A DNA stretch of 64,000 nt. Source: Eubacteriaceae bacterium (GTDB lineage Bacteria > Bacillota > Clostridia > Peptostreptococcales > Anaerovoracaceae). Positions 55,676-64,000 of the stretch are shown in pieces. The stretch is from NCBI GenBank assembly GCA_902362435.1, contig CABIWW010000012.1, positions 1 to 64,000 on the forward strand, written 5' to 3'. The translations under genes were made by a program, and so were the position numbers. The first letter of the stretch is position 1; each line of letters opens with the position of its first letter. The notes under the pieces are model-generated. The model saw only the letters and a list, made by a program, of their open reading frames with translations. It was not told the origin of the DNA and searched no databases.

Positions 55676-56194
55676 CTATTTGAGCAGACCTATCTCACTG
55701 AACGGATAGAGCCTGAAAAACGCCTTTCCTATGATTTGATCCTCGTCGACAGTGCCCACTTCATCCGACCTGCTGTCGAGGCTCACTCCCCTGTTGTCAC
55801 CCATTACGAAAACTTCGTTTTCCGGAACGGTGAATCCGTCTATCTCGCCGCTCGTGAACCCCTCGAGCGTATAAGGCTCATCCAGTCTCACATCATTGCG
55901 GTAAACACTGCCGTCCTTTATGGTTATCACATCGCCTTCAACGCCGATGACACGTTTTATCAGGATCTTTTTCCCACTGCCGTCATCCTTGCTGATATCC
56001 GACTTGAAGATTATTATATCTCCGTATGACGGATGATCCTTCGTCACATACGCCAGCTTGTTGACGAACAGATAATTGTTCTCATACAGCGTCGGCTCCA
56101 TCGAGCTTTCCTTTACTATCGTCGGTTTTATCACAAAAGTTATCGCTAATACTATTATGAGTGCTATTATTATGTCTTTTATAAATTCCTTCAT
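55676..56194 (-). CDS. lepB: Signal peptidase I
   Basis: 172 residues. One helix (DIIIALIIVLAITFVI), then catalytic Ser in ESSMEPTLYENN and Lys in ILIKRVIGVEGD, and GDNRGVSLDSRSDEVG. It cleaves secretory signal peptides. It is the only one of the three tandem paralogs with an intact dyad. Confidence 0.94.
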   Translation of the reverse strand: MKEFIKDIIIALIIVLAITFVIKPTIVKESSMEPTLYENNYLFVNKLAYVTKDHPSYGDIIIFKSDISKDDGSGKKILIKRVIGVEGDVITIKDGSVYRNDVRLDEPYTLEGFTSGEIDGFTVPENEVFVMGDNRGVSLDSRSDEVGTVDEDQIIGKAFFRLYPFSEIGLLK

Positions 56195-56195
56195 C

Positions 56196-56735
56196 CTAGT
56201 CTATTCCTCCGAATCGTGACAAAGGCCATACGGAAAAGAGCACACGCCCCTTTATCGCTTTCATATCGACCGGGCCGAGCTTTTCATTCCTGCTGTCGAT
56301 ATCCTCATCTCTGTTGTCGCAGAGCAGGAAGACCTCGTTTTTCTTCAGCTTTACTTTCATTTCACCGTCAGCGCCCTTTATACCGCCCGGAGCAACATAT
56401 TCATCTCCGTCTATGTACACCTTGCCGTCTTTGATCTCCACAGTCTCCCCCGGAAGTCCGGCTACACGAGCTATGATGTTGTCGTCATAGACATCCGGAG
56501 CTGCGGTCTTTTCGAGAACCACTATATCGTTCCTGTCAGGCGCTCCTCTCTTGGCCGAGTACGATGTCTTGCTGAGTACAAGCACCTGCCCGTTTTCTAT
56601 CGCAGGCGACATCGCCTTTCCCTCGTTCACTTCCGGCGCGACCAGAATAAACATAACTATCGCCAGCACGAATGCGACTGCATACGGCGATTTCCGCCTT
56701 CTTCCATAAGTCTGTCCACTTGATCCTCTGTTCAT
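56196..56735 (-). CDS. Signal peptidase I-like protein, lysine lost
   Basis: 179 residues. The Ser block is KAMSPAIENGQ, but the Lys position is Ala in NIIARVAGLPGE. The S26 box CDNRDEDIDSRNEKLGPV is kept. It is the first of three tandem paralogs, 1 base before lepB and 11 bases after the pseudouridine synthase gene. Without the general base it should not cleave by the normal dyad mechanism. Confidence 0.82.
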   Translation of the reverse strand: MNRGSSGQTYGRRRKSPYAVAFVLAIVMFILVAPEVNEGKAMSPAIENGQVLVLSKTSYSAKRGAPDRNDIVVLEKTAAPDVYDDNIIARVAGLPGETVEIKDGKVYIDGDEYVAPGGIKGADGEMKVKLKKNEVFLLCDNRDEDIDSRNEKLGPVDMKAIKGRVLFSVWPLSRFGGID

Positions 56736-56746
56736 ACTTTATCCTT

Positions 56747-57718
56747 TCATTTTCCGGCATCCGCCAGCAGCAGCTTCCTCGCTCTGATGAACTCAGACGG
56801 TAAAGGAGCCTCGGCTGTTGTGCCCTCAAGATATTCCAGTCCCTCGATACTTCCCTTGAATTCAAGCCTGCACGCATGCAGCAGCTGCGTCGTTATGCCT
56901 TCTTTTTTCAGCTGCCGGTTCACAGCCGGATCGCCGTACTTGCTGTCGCCCGCCAGCGGGAATCCGGCATGAGCGAGGTGCGTCCTTATCTGGTGCGTCC
57001 GTCCTGTGAATATCCTCACTTCAACGAGAGAAAAGTTTTTTCCCGTGCTGACCGGCTTCACGTACGTAGCTGCCGCCTTTCCGCTGCCGTCACTGCTCAC
57101 TTCCGAAATATTCCTGTCCGTATCCCGCTTCAGGTTTTCATTGAGAAAGACAGGCTCCTTCAGACTGCCGCAGACTATCGTCATATAATACTTTTCTATA
57201 TTATCGTGTTCTCTTATGGATCTTGTCAGATTTCGCAGCGCAGCTGAATTCTTTCCAAAAACAACAAGGCCGGTGGTGTTCCGGTCAAGCCTGTTGACGG
57301 GTGCAGGAGTAAAAGTCTTCTCTTTCGAAGGATCGTACTCTCCCTTGTCCTGCAGGTATCCGCACACCTGATTCACAAGTGTGTTCTTCTTCTCATGAGA
57401 ATCGCCGTGCGTCAGAAGCCCCCACGGTTTATCGACGATCAGGATGTTGTCATCTTCATATGCGATCTTGAACTGTCGTTTCGATGTCTTTTTTCTGCTG
57501 TCAGTCGCCAGCTCTTTTGCCTTTTCTTCAGGTATGTAAATGCTCAGCTCGTCGCCCGTGCAGAGCATAGTGTCTTCCTTTGCACGTTTTCCGTTCAGCT
57601 TGATATCTTTTCTTATCAGCTTGTAGATAAAACTCAGCGTCGCTTTTCTGAAATACTTCCTGAGAAAACGGTCAAGTCTCTGGCCCGCTTCATTTTCAGT
57701 AATAATCAATTTCACCAT
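56747..57718 (-). CDS. RluA-family pseudouridine synthase
   Basis: 323 residues. N-terminal S4-like part (GQRLDRFLRKYFRKATLSFI), catalytic VNRLDRNTTGLVVFGK with the Asp, and RIFTGRTHQIRTHLAHAGFP. It modifies an rRNA or tRNA uridine not identifiable here. Nine extra codons are open upstream of the chosen ATG. Confidence 0.9.
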   Translation of the reverse strand: MVKLIITENEAGQRLDRFLRKYFRKATLSFIYKLIRKDIKLNGKRAKEDTMLCTGDELSIYIPEEKAKELATDSRKKTSKRQFKIAYEDDNILIVDKPWGLLTHGDSHEKKNTLVNQVCGYLQDKGEYDPSKEKTFTPAPVNRLDRNTTGLVVFGKNSAALRNLTRSIREHDNIEKYYMTIVCGSLKEPVFLNENLKRDTDRNISEVSSDGSGKAAATYVKPVSTGKNFSLVEVRIFTGRTHQIRTHLAHAGFPLAGDSKYGDPAVNRQLKKEGITTQLLHACRLEFKGSIEGLEYLEGTTAEAPLPSEFIRARKLLLADAGK

Positions 57719-57849
57719 GTTTATGATTATACAACAACTCCTCATCTAAATACAATTTTTTGTACCAATTATTATAAATAAATTTTATACCATTGTTTAT
57801 AAAATGGTGTTAAAATCATAGCAGCAAATAACAGACTCAGGAGGTCATC

Positions 57850-59634
57850 ATGTTCAGATCCATACAGACAAAGACAATGTTTTTTCTAGTTACGCTCGCC
57901 ATATGCCTTACTGTGATCATAGGTTACATGACTGTGTTTGCAATGGACTACGCTATCGAAGGGCTGAAGCATGATGATATGCGCGACAAAGTCCTGACCG
58001 CATCGCGAGCCGTTTCACAGGAGCTGGAAGGCAGGACTTCTCCTGACACGTCAGTGCTCGACACCATCGACCGCGGCGACCTCGCCTGCCACTATTTTTT
58101 CATCAATGCCGACGGAACGATGAAAGGATGCAGTGACGAGGAGACGCCATATGACCTTGACTTCTCCGGAAAATCAAACGTCCAGAAAGTTTACAAAAAC
58201 GGAAAGTACTATATATCCGCACTCGCTCCCGTACAGACCGGCGAACCCGGCTGGTTTCTATGTGCCGAAGAGGCAAAGTCCGACTACATGCAGACGGTGA
58301 CCAATATCAAGACGATCATCATCATAGCCATAATAATCATCATACTGATACTCTGGCCTGTGGGCAAAAAAATATCCTACGAAATACAGGCTCCGATCAA
58401 AAAACTCGCAGAGGATGCCGAACGCATCGCCGACGGCGACATCAGCCGCGGCATACAGGTATCCGAGGGCACCGAACTCGCGGACATCGCGGATTCATTC
58501 AATCTGATGCTCAACAAGCTGAAGGACACTATGCAGCAGGTCCTCGACAAATCTGCTGAAGCAGTATCGATGCAGGAGATCATGGCGTATGTGGACGAGA
58601 CATACAACAATCTGCCGACGGGGATAATCAGCATAAACAATATCGGCGAGATCACTACCTTCAACAGTACGGCTGAAGAGATCACCGGCATCCATCCCGA
58701 TGACATCATCGGTATCAGCATCAGCAACCCTACGCCGCCGCAGATAAAGAAACTCATATCCGAGCTCAAGAGATGCCTGAGCCGCGGCTCGCTGCAGATA
58801 AAAACGATAACCGATATAAGAAATATCTCCGGCGAAACTATACCTGTCGAATACAGCATCAATATCCAGTTCGGACTCCAGGGAGAAGTCATCGGCGCCA
58901 TCTGCGTGTTCCGAAAGATAGAAGACATACACAGCTTCGAGGAAAGCGCCAACAGAGTCAAGACCATGGAGACGCTCGGAGAGATCGCGGCAAGCATGGC
59001 TCACGAGATCAAAAATCCGCTGACGAGTATACGCGGCAATACACAGTATCTCGAAATGATGCTGAATGAAAAAGGTATGGAGTTCGACGAACTTGACATC
59101 ATCATGCATGAGACCGACAGACTGACCAACATGCTCAATCTGCTGCTGAATTACGCCCGCCCGCGTCTGCCTGAGACAGAAAAGCTGCACATCGAGGAAA
59201 TCATGCAGTATGTAGTCGATCTTACGAGCAAGGACAGGAGCGACAGTGTTTCCGTCAAGTGCGAATTCAGCAGGACGCCTCGCGTGATGATCGACAGAGA
59301 AATGCTGGAATCCGTATTCATCAACCTGATGCTGAACGCATCACAGGCTATGCCTGACGGAGGCTGCATACACCTCAAGACCAGCTTCGACAAAAACAGG
59401 AACATGGTCTGCGCGTCTGTCAGCGACACAGGCAAAGGGATACCGCCGGAAATATCCGAAAAGATATTCGACCCGTTCTTCACGACAAAGGATACCGGTA
59501 CCGGACTGGGACTTCCTATCGCACTTCGCACGATCAAAGCTCACCACGGCATCATAGAAGCCGAAAGCATAGAAGGCGAAATGACAAAATTCACGATAAT
59601 GCTCCCGGCTGTAATCGAAGAGGAGGATGACTGA
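57850..59634 (+). CDS. Membrane histidine kinase with PAS domain (NtrB/AtoS-like)
   Basis: 594 residues: helix at about 10-32, extracytoplasmic sensor 33-150, second helix 156-174, HAMP 175-227, PAS about 245-355 ([20 protein letters not shown]), HisKA with His385 in [14 protein letters not shown], and HATPase with [40 protein letters not shown] lies 6 bases before the ATG. It is the partner of the sigma-54 regulator that starts 2 bases later. Confidence 0.94.
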   Translation: MFRSIQTKTMFFLVTLAICLTVIIGYMTVFAMDYAIEGLKHDDMRDKVLTASRAVSQELEGRTSPDTSVLDTIDRGDLACHYFFINADGTMKGCSDEETPYDLDFSGKSNVQKVYKNGKYYISALAPVQTGEPGWFLCAEEAKSDYMQTVTNIKTIIIIAIIIIILILWPVGKKISYEIQAPIKKLAEDAERIADGDISRGIQVSEGTELADIADSFNLMLNKLKDTMQQVLDKSAEAVSMQEIMAYVDETYNNLPTGIISINNIGEITTFNSTAEEITGIHPDDIIGISISNPTPPQIKKLISELKRCLSRGSLQIKTITDIRNISGETIPVEYSINIQFGLQGEVIGAICVFRKIEDIHSFEESANRVKTMETLGEIAASMAHEIKNPLTSIRGNTQYLEMMLNEKGMEFDELDIIMHETDRLTNMLNLLLNYARPRLPETEKLHIEEIMQYVVDLTSKDRSDSVSVKCEFSRTPRVMIDREMLESVFINLMLNASQAMPDGGCIHLKTSFDKNRNMVCASVSDTGKGIPPEISEKIFDPFFTTKDTGTGLGLPIALRTIKAHHGIIEAESIEGEMTKFTIMLPAVIEEEDD

Positions 59635-59636
59635 TA

Positions 59637-61088
59637 ATGAACAACAAAACTATACTGGTCGTTGACGACGAACAGAACGTACGTCAGCTGATATGCAAAG
59701 TCCTTGAAAAAGAAGGCTTTACCGTCCTGACCGCATGCAACGGCAGCGAAGGACTGGAGATTTTCCATAAAAACAGCATCGACCTTATAATAAGCGATAT
59801 CAAAATGCCTGAAATGTCCGGCATAGAATTCCTGCACAAGGTGAAAGAAGAAGAACCCGGCATCGGCTTTATCCTGATCACCGCATTTGCAACCACAGAA
59901 ACTGCGATAGATGCGATACGAAGCGGCGCTCAGGACTATATCACCAAACCGTTCGACCTCAAAGAGATCGTCACGACGGTACGCAAGATCCTGCTGACAG
60001 CAGACAGCGGCGATGACCTCAACTACAGACTCAGCGACTCAGATGATAGCAAAACGACAAGCAACAGCCCCGTTATGCAGCAGGTATACAAGCTGGCAAA
60101 AAAAGTCGCAGTCTCCGACTCCACAGTCCTGATACTGGGTGAGACCGGTACCGGAAAAGAAGTCATATCGACAGCCATACACCAGTGGAGCCGGCGATGT
60201 GACAAGCCCATGATAAAAGTCAACTGCGGCGCCATCCCCGACAACCTCCTCGAAAGCGAGCTGTTCGGCTATGAAAAGGGTGCATTTACAGGAGCATCTT
60301 CATCGAAACCGGGGCGCTTCGAGATCGCAGACGGCGGGACCATATTCCTCGATGAAATAGGTGATATATCGCCCCAGCTGCAGGTGAAGCTCCTTCGCGT
60401 GCTGCAGGAGCGCACCTTTGAACGCCTCGGAGGGATAAAGCCGGTATCCGTCAACGTGCGCATCATCGCAGCCACGAACCGAGACCTGAAGGAAGCTGTA
60501 AAGGCCGGGGAATTCCGCGAAGACCTTTACTACAGACTCAATGTCGTCCCTATCCAGCTGCCGCCTCTCCGCAAACGAAAGGAAGATATCGAAGATCTCG
60601 TCAACGTGTTCCTCAGATCTTCTGCAGGCATCTCCGGATGCGCAGTCAAGAGCATGAGCCCCGAAGCCATGGCGTGCCTAAAAAACTACAACTGGCCGGG
60701 CAATATAAGAGAACTCGAGAACATCATTGAACGATGTGTCGTGATAACAGAAGACGACATCATAGGTGCAGACAGCCTGCCGCCTGAGATCATTTCATAT
60801 GCGCTTGAAACCGAAAACAGCAGCGATGACATAGACAAAGAAAGCTCACAGTCAGTTCCGCTTTCTCACGCAGACGGCACCGCATCCACACCGCCATCTG
60901 CATCTGCCGTCAGCACATCAAAAACGGCCGACTCACTCAGCAGTGCCATCGACGACCGCGAACGCGAAGTGATCGTCAGAGCGCTGAAGGAACACGGCGG
61001 CAACAAGACAAAGACCGCGCTCGCTCTCGGCATCAGTCGCAGATCGCTGCACCGCAAGATACAGAAATACGAGATCACCGAAGCATAA
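59637..61088 (+). CDS. NtrC-family sigma-54-dependent response regulator
   Basis: 483 residues: receiver with Asp54 in LIISDIKMPEMSG, AAA+ domain with GETGTGKEVI, YEKGAFTGASSSK (sigma-54 contact loop), EIGDISPQLQVKLLRVLQER, and a Fis-type helix-turn-helix (GGNKTKTALALGISRRSLHR). A Ser/Thr-rich linker (about 395-440) joins the last two. Its likely target is the sigma-54 promoter of the neighbouring permease gene. Confidence 0.95.
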   Translation: MNNKTILVVDDEQNVRQLICKVLEKEGFTVLTACNGSEGLEIFHKNSIDLIISDIKMPEMSGIEFLHKVKEEEPGIGFILITAFATTETAIDAIRSGAQDYITKPFDLKEIVTTVRKILLTADSGDDLNYRLSDSDDSKTTSNSPVMQQVYKLAKKVAVSDSTVLILGETGTGKEVISTAIHQWSRRCDKPMIKVNCGAIPDNLLESELFGYEKGAFTGASSSKPGRFEIADGGTIFLDEIGDISPQLQVKLLRVLQERTFERLGGIKPVSVNVRIIAATNRDLKEAVKAGEFREDLYYRLNVVPIQLPPLRKRKEDIEDLVNVFLRSSAGISGCAVKSMSPEAMACLKNYNWPGNIRELENIIERCVVITEDDIIGADSLPPEIISYALETENSSDDIDKESSQSVPLSHADGTASTPPSASAVSTSKTADSLSSAIDDREREVIVRALKEHGGNKTKTALALGISRRSLHRKIQKYEITEA

Positions 61089-61117
61089 AGTCATAGATAG
61101 CACAAAGATCGAAAACA

Positions 61118-61164
61118 GAAACGCCGTGCTGCAGCCATCATCAGGTTTTGCAGCACGGCGTTTC
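61118..61164. terminator. Strong hairpin between convergent regulator and permease genes
   Basis: GAAACGCCGTGCTGCA (61118-61133) pairs perfectly with TGCAGCACGGCGTTTC (61149-61164). T tracts are short on both sides. Confidence 0.75.
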
Positions 61165-61262
61165 CGCTTCGCCATAATATTTATATCATCCAGTTATACA
61201 CATGATCTCTGTGATCATCATACGCCAGACATCTGACATCGTGTACCGTTACGCGCCATATC

Positions 61263-62717
61263 TTATGCGTGTACGGGTTCACCCTTTGCTTCTTCATGCT
61301 TTTCGGTTTCATCATCGTCGAGTGTGCTTTCTTCATTTATCATAGCTTCGACTTCAGGGGACCAGAGATGTCCGAATGTAGTGTCGCCCTTGAAGAAATC
61401 TTTTCCGTAGCAGAGCAGGCATGCGAGTATACCTACTGCAAGTCCCCATGCAGAACCCTTTATAACGAGAACTCCTGCGATGACACCTGCTATACCGAGA
61501 TCCTTGAAGCTCTTAGCCTGCTGCACACCGATACGGACACTTACGAAGCCCTGAACGACGAGCGTCAGTGACAGCGCTACCGACAGTATCGGCTGTACCA
61601 GCGATACGATAGGCATGAGCCAGTAGCCTGTGAATGTACCGAATCTGAAGCATGCAGCTCCTCCGAATATCGATCCCATGCTCTTCTTGCCTTTTTTGTA
61701 TCTTTCACATACGACTACCTGCATTGCTGCCCACAGAGGTCCGCACATCGTCAGGTCAGGTCCGATAACGCCCATGATAGTGTTTCTGATCCCGAAGATC
61801 AGATGAGCTCTGTTCGGATCATAGTCGATCTTTTCATCAGGTCTTGTCACATCTGCATCGTGTACGAGAGATTTGCTCTGTACCACGTCACCGAAGAGTA
61901 CTATGTAAATAGCGAGGACTGTAGGTATCGCGCTGATAAACATCTTTATGCTTGGCCATCCGAGTGTTCCCCATGGCACCCAGTCAGTCCAGAGAGCCGC
62001 AAAATCAGGATGTGAGAACCCCCATTCTATCGTAGGGAAAGCCGTCTCGCCTACGAGCGGAGCCACGATGACTGCGATCAGTACTGCAGGAAGGATCCCC
62101 AGGTTGGCTATAGTCTCAAAGAATTTGTTCTTAGTGCTCAGTCTCTTGAATCCGTTCGAGAACAGCAGGTAAAATGCTATTACCAGACAGATCGTAGTCG
62201 TATAAGGCATTGCCGCGAACTTCGTATCGTCGCTGAATATCATATATATCGCCGATATACCTGCCCCGAGTATTACGCCTGACTTGATTGCCGGCGGGAT
62301 AAGATTTACGAGCTTTCCTGCTATCCCTGTAACACCGAGAACTATCGAGAACACACCGAGAGTTATCTCAAATGCGCACAGTGCCTGCATCCTGGCCTGT
62401 CCTTCAGGGAAAGTGAGGCAGTATGCGACCAGAAGAGGTATCGCCGGAGTTATCCATCCGGGAACTACCGGGTCACCCAGGAAAGTGTGCCATGTATACA
62501 GGAAACCATTCAATGTGACGATCGCCAGGGCAACGCTGAACGGCATCCCCAGGTTTTCCTGCAGAAGAGGTATCGCACCAAGACATACAGCGCACATCAG
62601 CAGCCCCTGTATGTAGTCTGCGATCTCAAAACGATAATGTATGAACGGAAGACGGATCTTGAACGGTCCGGCTTTGATATAAGGCTGTTCCTGCCCGTAA
62701 GGCATATACTCTTTCAT
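61263..62717 (-). CDS. NCS2-like (xanthine/uracil-type) permease
   Basis: 484 residues with 12-14 hydrophobic segments, an N-terminal polar leader (MKEYMPYGQEQPYI) and an acidic C-terminal tail. DYIQGLLMCAVCLGAIPLLQ and FEITLGVFSIVLGVTGIAGK resemble NCS2/SulP-type architecture. GGAGG precedes the ATG chosen. It is expressed from a sigma-54 promoter and is convergent with the NtrC-type regulator. The substrate is unknown. Confidence 0.7.
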   Translation of the reverse strand: MKEYMPYGQEQPYIKAGPFKIRLPFIHYRFEIADYIQGLLMCAVCLGAIPLLQENLGMPFSVALAIVTLNGFLYTWHTFLGDPVVPGWITPAIPLLVAYCLTFPEGQARMQALCAFEITLGVFSIVLGVTGIAGKLVNLIPPAIKSGVILGAGISAIYMIFSDDTKFAAMPYTTTICLVIAFYLLFSNGFKRLSTKNKFFETIANLGILPAVLIAVIVAPLVGETAFPTIEWGFSHPDFAALWTDWVPWGTLGWPSIKMFISAIPTVLAIYIVLFGDVVQSKSLVHDADVTRPDEKIDYDPNRAHLIFGIRNTIMGVIGPDLTMCGPLWAAMQVVVCERYKKGKKSMGSIFGGAACFRFGTFTGYWLMPIVSLVQPILSVALSLTLVVQGFVSVRIGVQQAKSFKDLGIAGVIAGVLVIKGSAWGLAVGILACLLCYGKDFFKGDTTFGHLWSPEVEAMINEESTLDDDETEKHEEAKGEPVHA

Positions 62718-62792
62718 CTCTGCACCTCCAATAGTAAATATGATCATTATTTCTCCTGAAACAACTGTACCTGATGTTTCACCGATATATAA

Positions 62793-62808
62793 AGCAACTT
62801 CTGTGCCA
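62793..62808 (-). promoter_or_regulatory. Sigma-54 promoter of the NCS2-like permease
   Basis: TGGCAC-AGAAG-TTGCT, an exact -24/-12 element (GG and GC 10 bases apart). The transcript would start near 62782, about 65 bases before the ATG. Confidence 0.88.
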
Positions 62809-62888
62809 TTATGGCATACTTTATTTTATTTTTTTATGCAAAGAGCCGGCACACTTCATTTCTCCCCTTGCATCCACTGCGTTTGAGT

Positions 62889-63013
62889 GTTTTGCAAAAC
62901 GCAGACCCGTTTTGATCCGAGGGTCTCCATCATGCTCTGCACGTTCTGCCCACCGGGCGTGCACAGTGCGCGCCCGGTGTCTGAGCGCCCGCTTTTGTGC
63001 CACTTATGGCACA
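62889..63013. promoter_or_regulatory. Palindrome cluster, candidate enhancer sites for the sigma-54 regulator
   Basis: GTTTTGCAAAAC (62889-62900), CACCGGGCG/CGCCCGGTG (62951-62959 with 62971-62979) and TGTGCCA-CTTA-TGGCACA (62996-63013), 80-210 bases upstream of the sigma-54 promoter, the usual distance for NtrC-type enhancers. Nothing coding is seen in the 62718-63213 gap. Confidence 0.55.
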
Positions 63014-63213
63014 CTGCGCGGGCGCCTGCCTGCTCCGCAGATGACCCGCTTCATTGTGAAGAAATTTTCATCAAAATCATATCGTTTGGATTTGAGAAAG
63101 ATTCTGAAATATGTTAAAGTATATATGTATGCAATGACAGTAAATCTCAGGCAGATCCACTTTGCCCGTATTTTCGTCACTGCTGCATACTTGTCTTGTT
63201 AAGGAGTATATGG

Positions 63214-63603
63214 ATGAAAAAATTAAAGGACTTTTTTTACAATAAAAATGATATAATAATCGTACTTATAATACTAGCAGTAGCTGCGCTGATAATATAC
63301 ACGAGGATCGGGGCCATCATGGACTATCCCGCAAAGCTTGCCAAACAGGCCGCGGCAACAGCAGAAACGACGACGACAGAACCGGCTTCTGCTGAAAAGG
63401 AGAAAATATCAGTGACCATCGAGGACTCAGACACAGCTTCGACTGTGGCGCAGAAGATATATGATGCAGGACTCATATCATCTAAGTCCGAATTTGAGGA
63501 ATATATCACAAGCTCCGGCAAAGAATCATCTATCAAAGCCGGCACATACGAGATACCAATTAGCTCTTTACAAGAAGAGATCTTAAATATTATAACTGAG
63601 TAG
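63214..63603 (+). CDS. Membrane protein with MltG/YceG N-terminal-like domain
   Basis: 129 residues: helix IIIVLIILAVAALIIYT, an Ala/Thr/Glu linker, then IEDSDTASTVAQKIYDAGLI, KSEFEEYITSSGKESSIKAG and TYEIPISSLQEEIL, which follow the LysM-like subdomain of MltG. The lytic transglycosylase domain is absent. AAGGAG is 7 bases before the ATG. It lies 23 bases before fba. Confidence 0.7.
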   Translation: MKKLKDFFYNKNDIIIVLIILAVAALIIYTRIGAIMDYPAKLAKQAAATAETTTTEPASAEKEKISVTIEDSDTASTVAQKIYDAGLISSKSEFEEYITSSGKESSIKAGTYEIPISSLQEEILNIITE

Positions 63604-63626
63604 AACCATTTAATAAGGAGGCAATC

Positions 63627-64000
63627 ATGGCTCTAGTTACTACAAAAGAGATGTTTGAAAAAGCATTGACACAGGATTATGCAGTAGGTGCATTCAATGT
63701 CAACAACATGGAGATCATTCAGGGTATAGTAGAAGCTGCACAGGAAGAAAAGGCTCCTCTGATCCTGCAGGTTTCCGCAGGTGCGAGAAAGTACGCAAAA
63801 CCCGCATATCTTTTAAAGCTGGTAGAAGCTGCTATAATGGATACAGGTCTTGACATCGCGCTCCACCTCGATCACGGTGAAGATTTCGACATATGTAAGA
63901 AATGCGTAGATGACGGATTCACTTCCGTAATGATCGACGGTTCGAAGCATCCTTTTGAAGAAAACATGCGTCTTACAAAGGAAGTCGTAGAATACGCACA
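63627..64000 (+). CDS. fba: Fructose-bisphosphate aldolase class II, partial at window edge
   Basis: The first 124 codons are present: MALVTTKEMFEKALTQDYAV, GAFNVNNMEIIQGIVEAAQE and the zinc-ligand region ALHLDHGEDFD. It splits fructose 1,6-bisphosphate in glycolysis. AAGGAGG is the site. The gene runs off the right end. Confidence 0.95.
   Translation, partial: MALVTTKEMFEKALTQDYAVGAFNVNNMEIIQGIVEAAQEEKAPLILQVSAGARKYAKPAYLLKLVEAAIMDTGLDIALHLDHGEDFDICKKCVDDGFTSVMIDGSKHPFEENMRLTKEVVEYA

Overview
The window reads as chromosome of a low-to-mid GC anaerobic Firmicute of class Clostridia. Supporting signs are AGGAGG-type ribosome binding sites throughout, SepF, DivIVA, YlxM and LytTR proteins, tungsten-dependent aldehyde:ferredoxin oxidoreductase with polyferredoxin partners, and a type I-B CRISPR-Cas system. 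Peptostreptococcales/Anaerovoracaceae-like is my best guess, but that is inference; no 16S gene is present.

Layout. 1-1.7 kb: an IS3-family element and a decayed lysozyme gene. 1.8-20 kb: mostly conserved housekeeping genes on the minus strand: tsf-rpsB, a LytTR regulator, rpoZ-gmk, an amino acid permease, yicC, divergent rqcH, then rluD-lspA-divIVA-sepF-yggS-hlyD and trmD-rimM-khpA-rpsP-ffh-ylxM. 21-32 kb: a tungsten/molybdenum cofactor island with tungstate ABC importer tupABC, a polyferredoxin plus AOR pair, moaD-like, moeB-like, mobB, moeA, and a second MoeA fused to a periplasmic-binding-protein-like domain. Its three transcripts all begin with unusual leaders: a candidate riboswitch with terminator before the ferredoxin-AOR pair, a 315-nt attenuator leader before tupA, and four tandem two-hairpin repeats before moaD. 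32-36.5 kb: a carboxyltransferase, recQ and a nitroreductase.

36.5-48.5 kb: a complete type I-B system, cas6-cas8b-cas7-cas5-cas3-cas4-cas1-cas2, and an array of 39 repeats and 38 spacers transcribed on the minus strand. A second, diverged copy of the leader plus one degenerate repeat lies at the far end of the array. Divergent from cas6 is a small self-contained RNA gene: its own promoter, a degenerate CRISPR repeat, a 22-nt pseudo-spacer, a second degenerate repeat and a terminator. The pseudo-spacer matches 12 of its first 14 bases to a CCA-flanked site abutting the -35 box of the cas promoter, with the two mismatches exactly at guide positions 6 and 12, the bases that Cascade flips out. 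This is the strongest discovery in the window: a predicted CreR-type crRNA-like autorepressor of the cas operon.

48.5-64 kb: a LuxR-type regulator with a 20-bp palindrome at its promoter, followed by a nitrilase-family amidase and an APC permease; a frameshifted IS1182-like element eight bases from the 3' end of the tmRNA gene; smpB; three tandem signal peptidase I genes of which only the middle one keeps the Ser/Lys dyad; a pseudouridine synthase; an NtrB/NtrC-type two-component pair facing an NCS2-like permease that has a textbook sigma-54 promoter; an MltG-like N-domain protein; and the start of fba.
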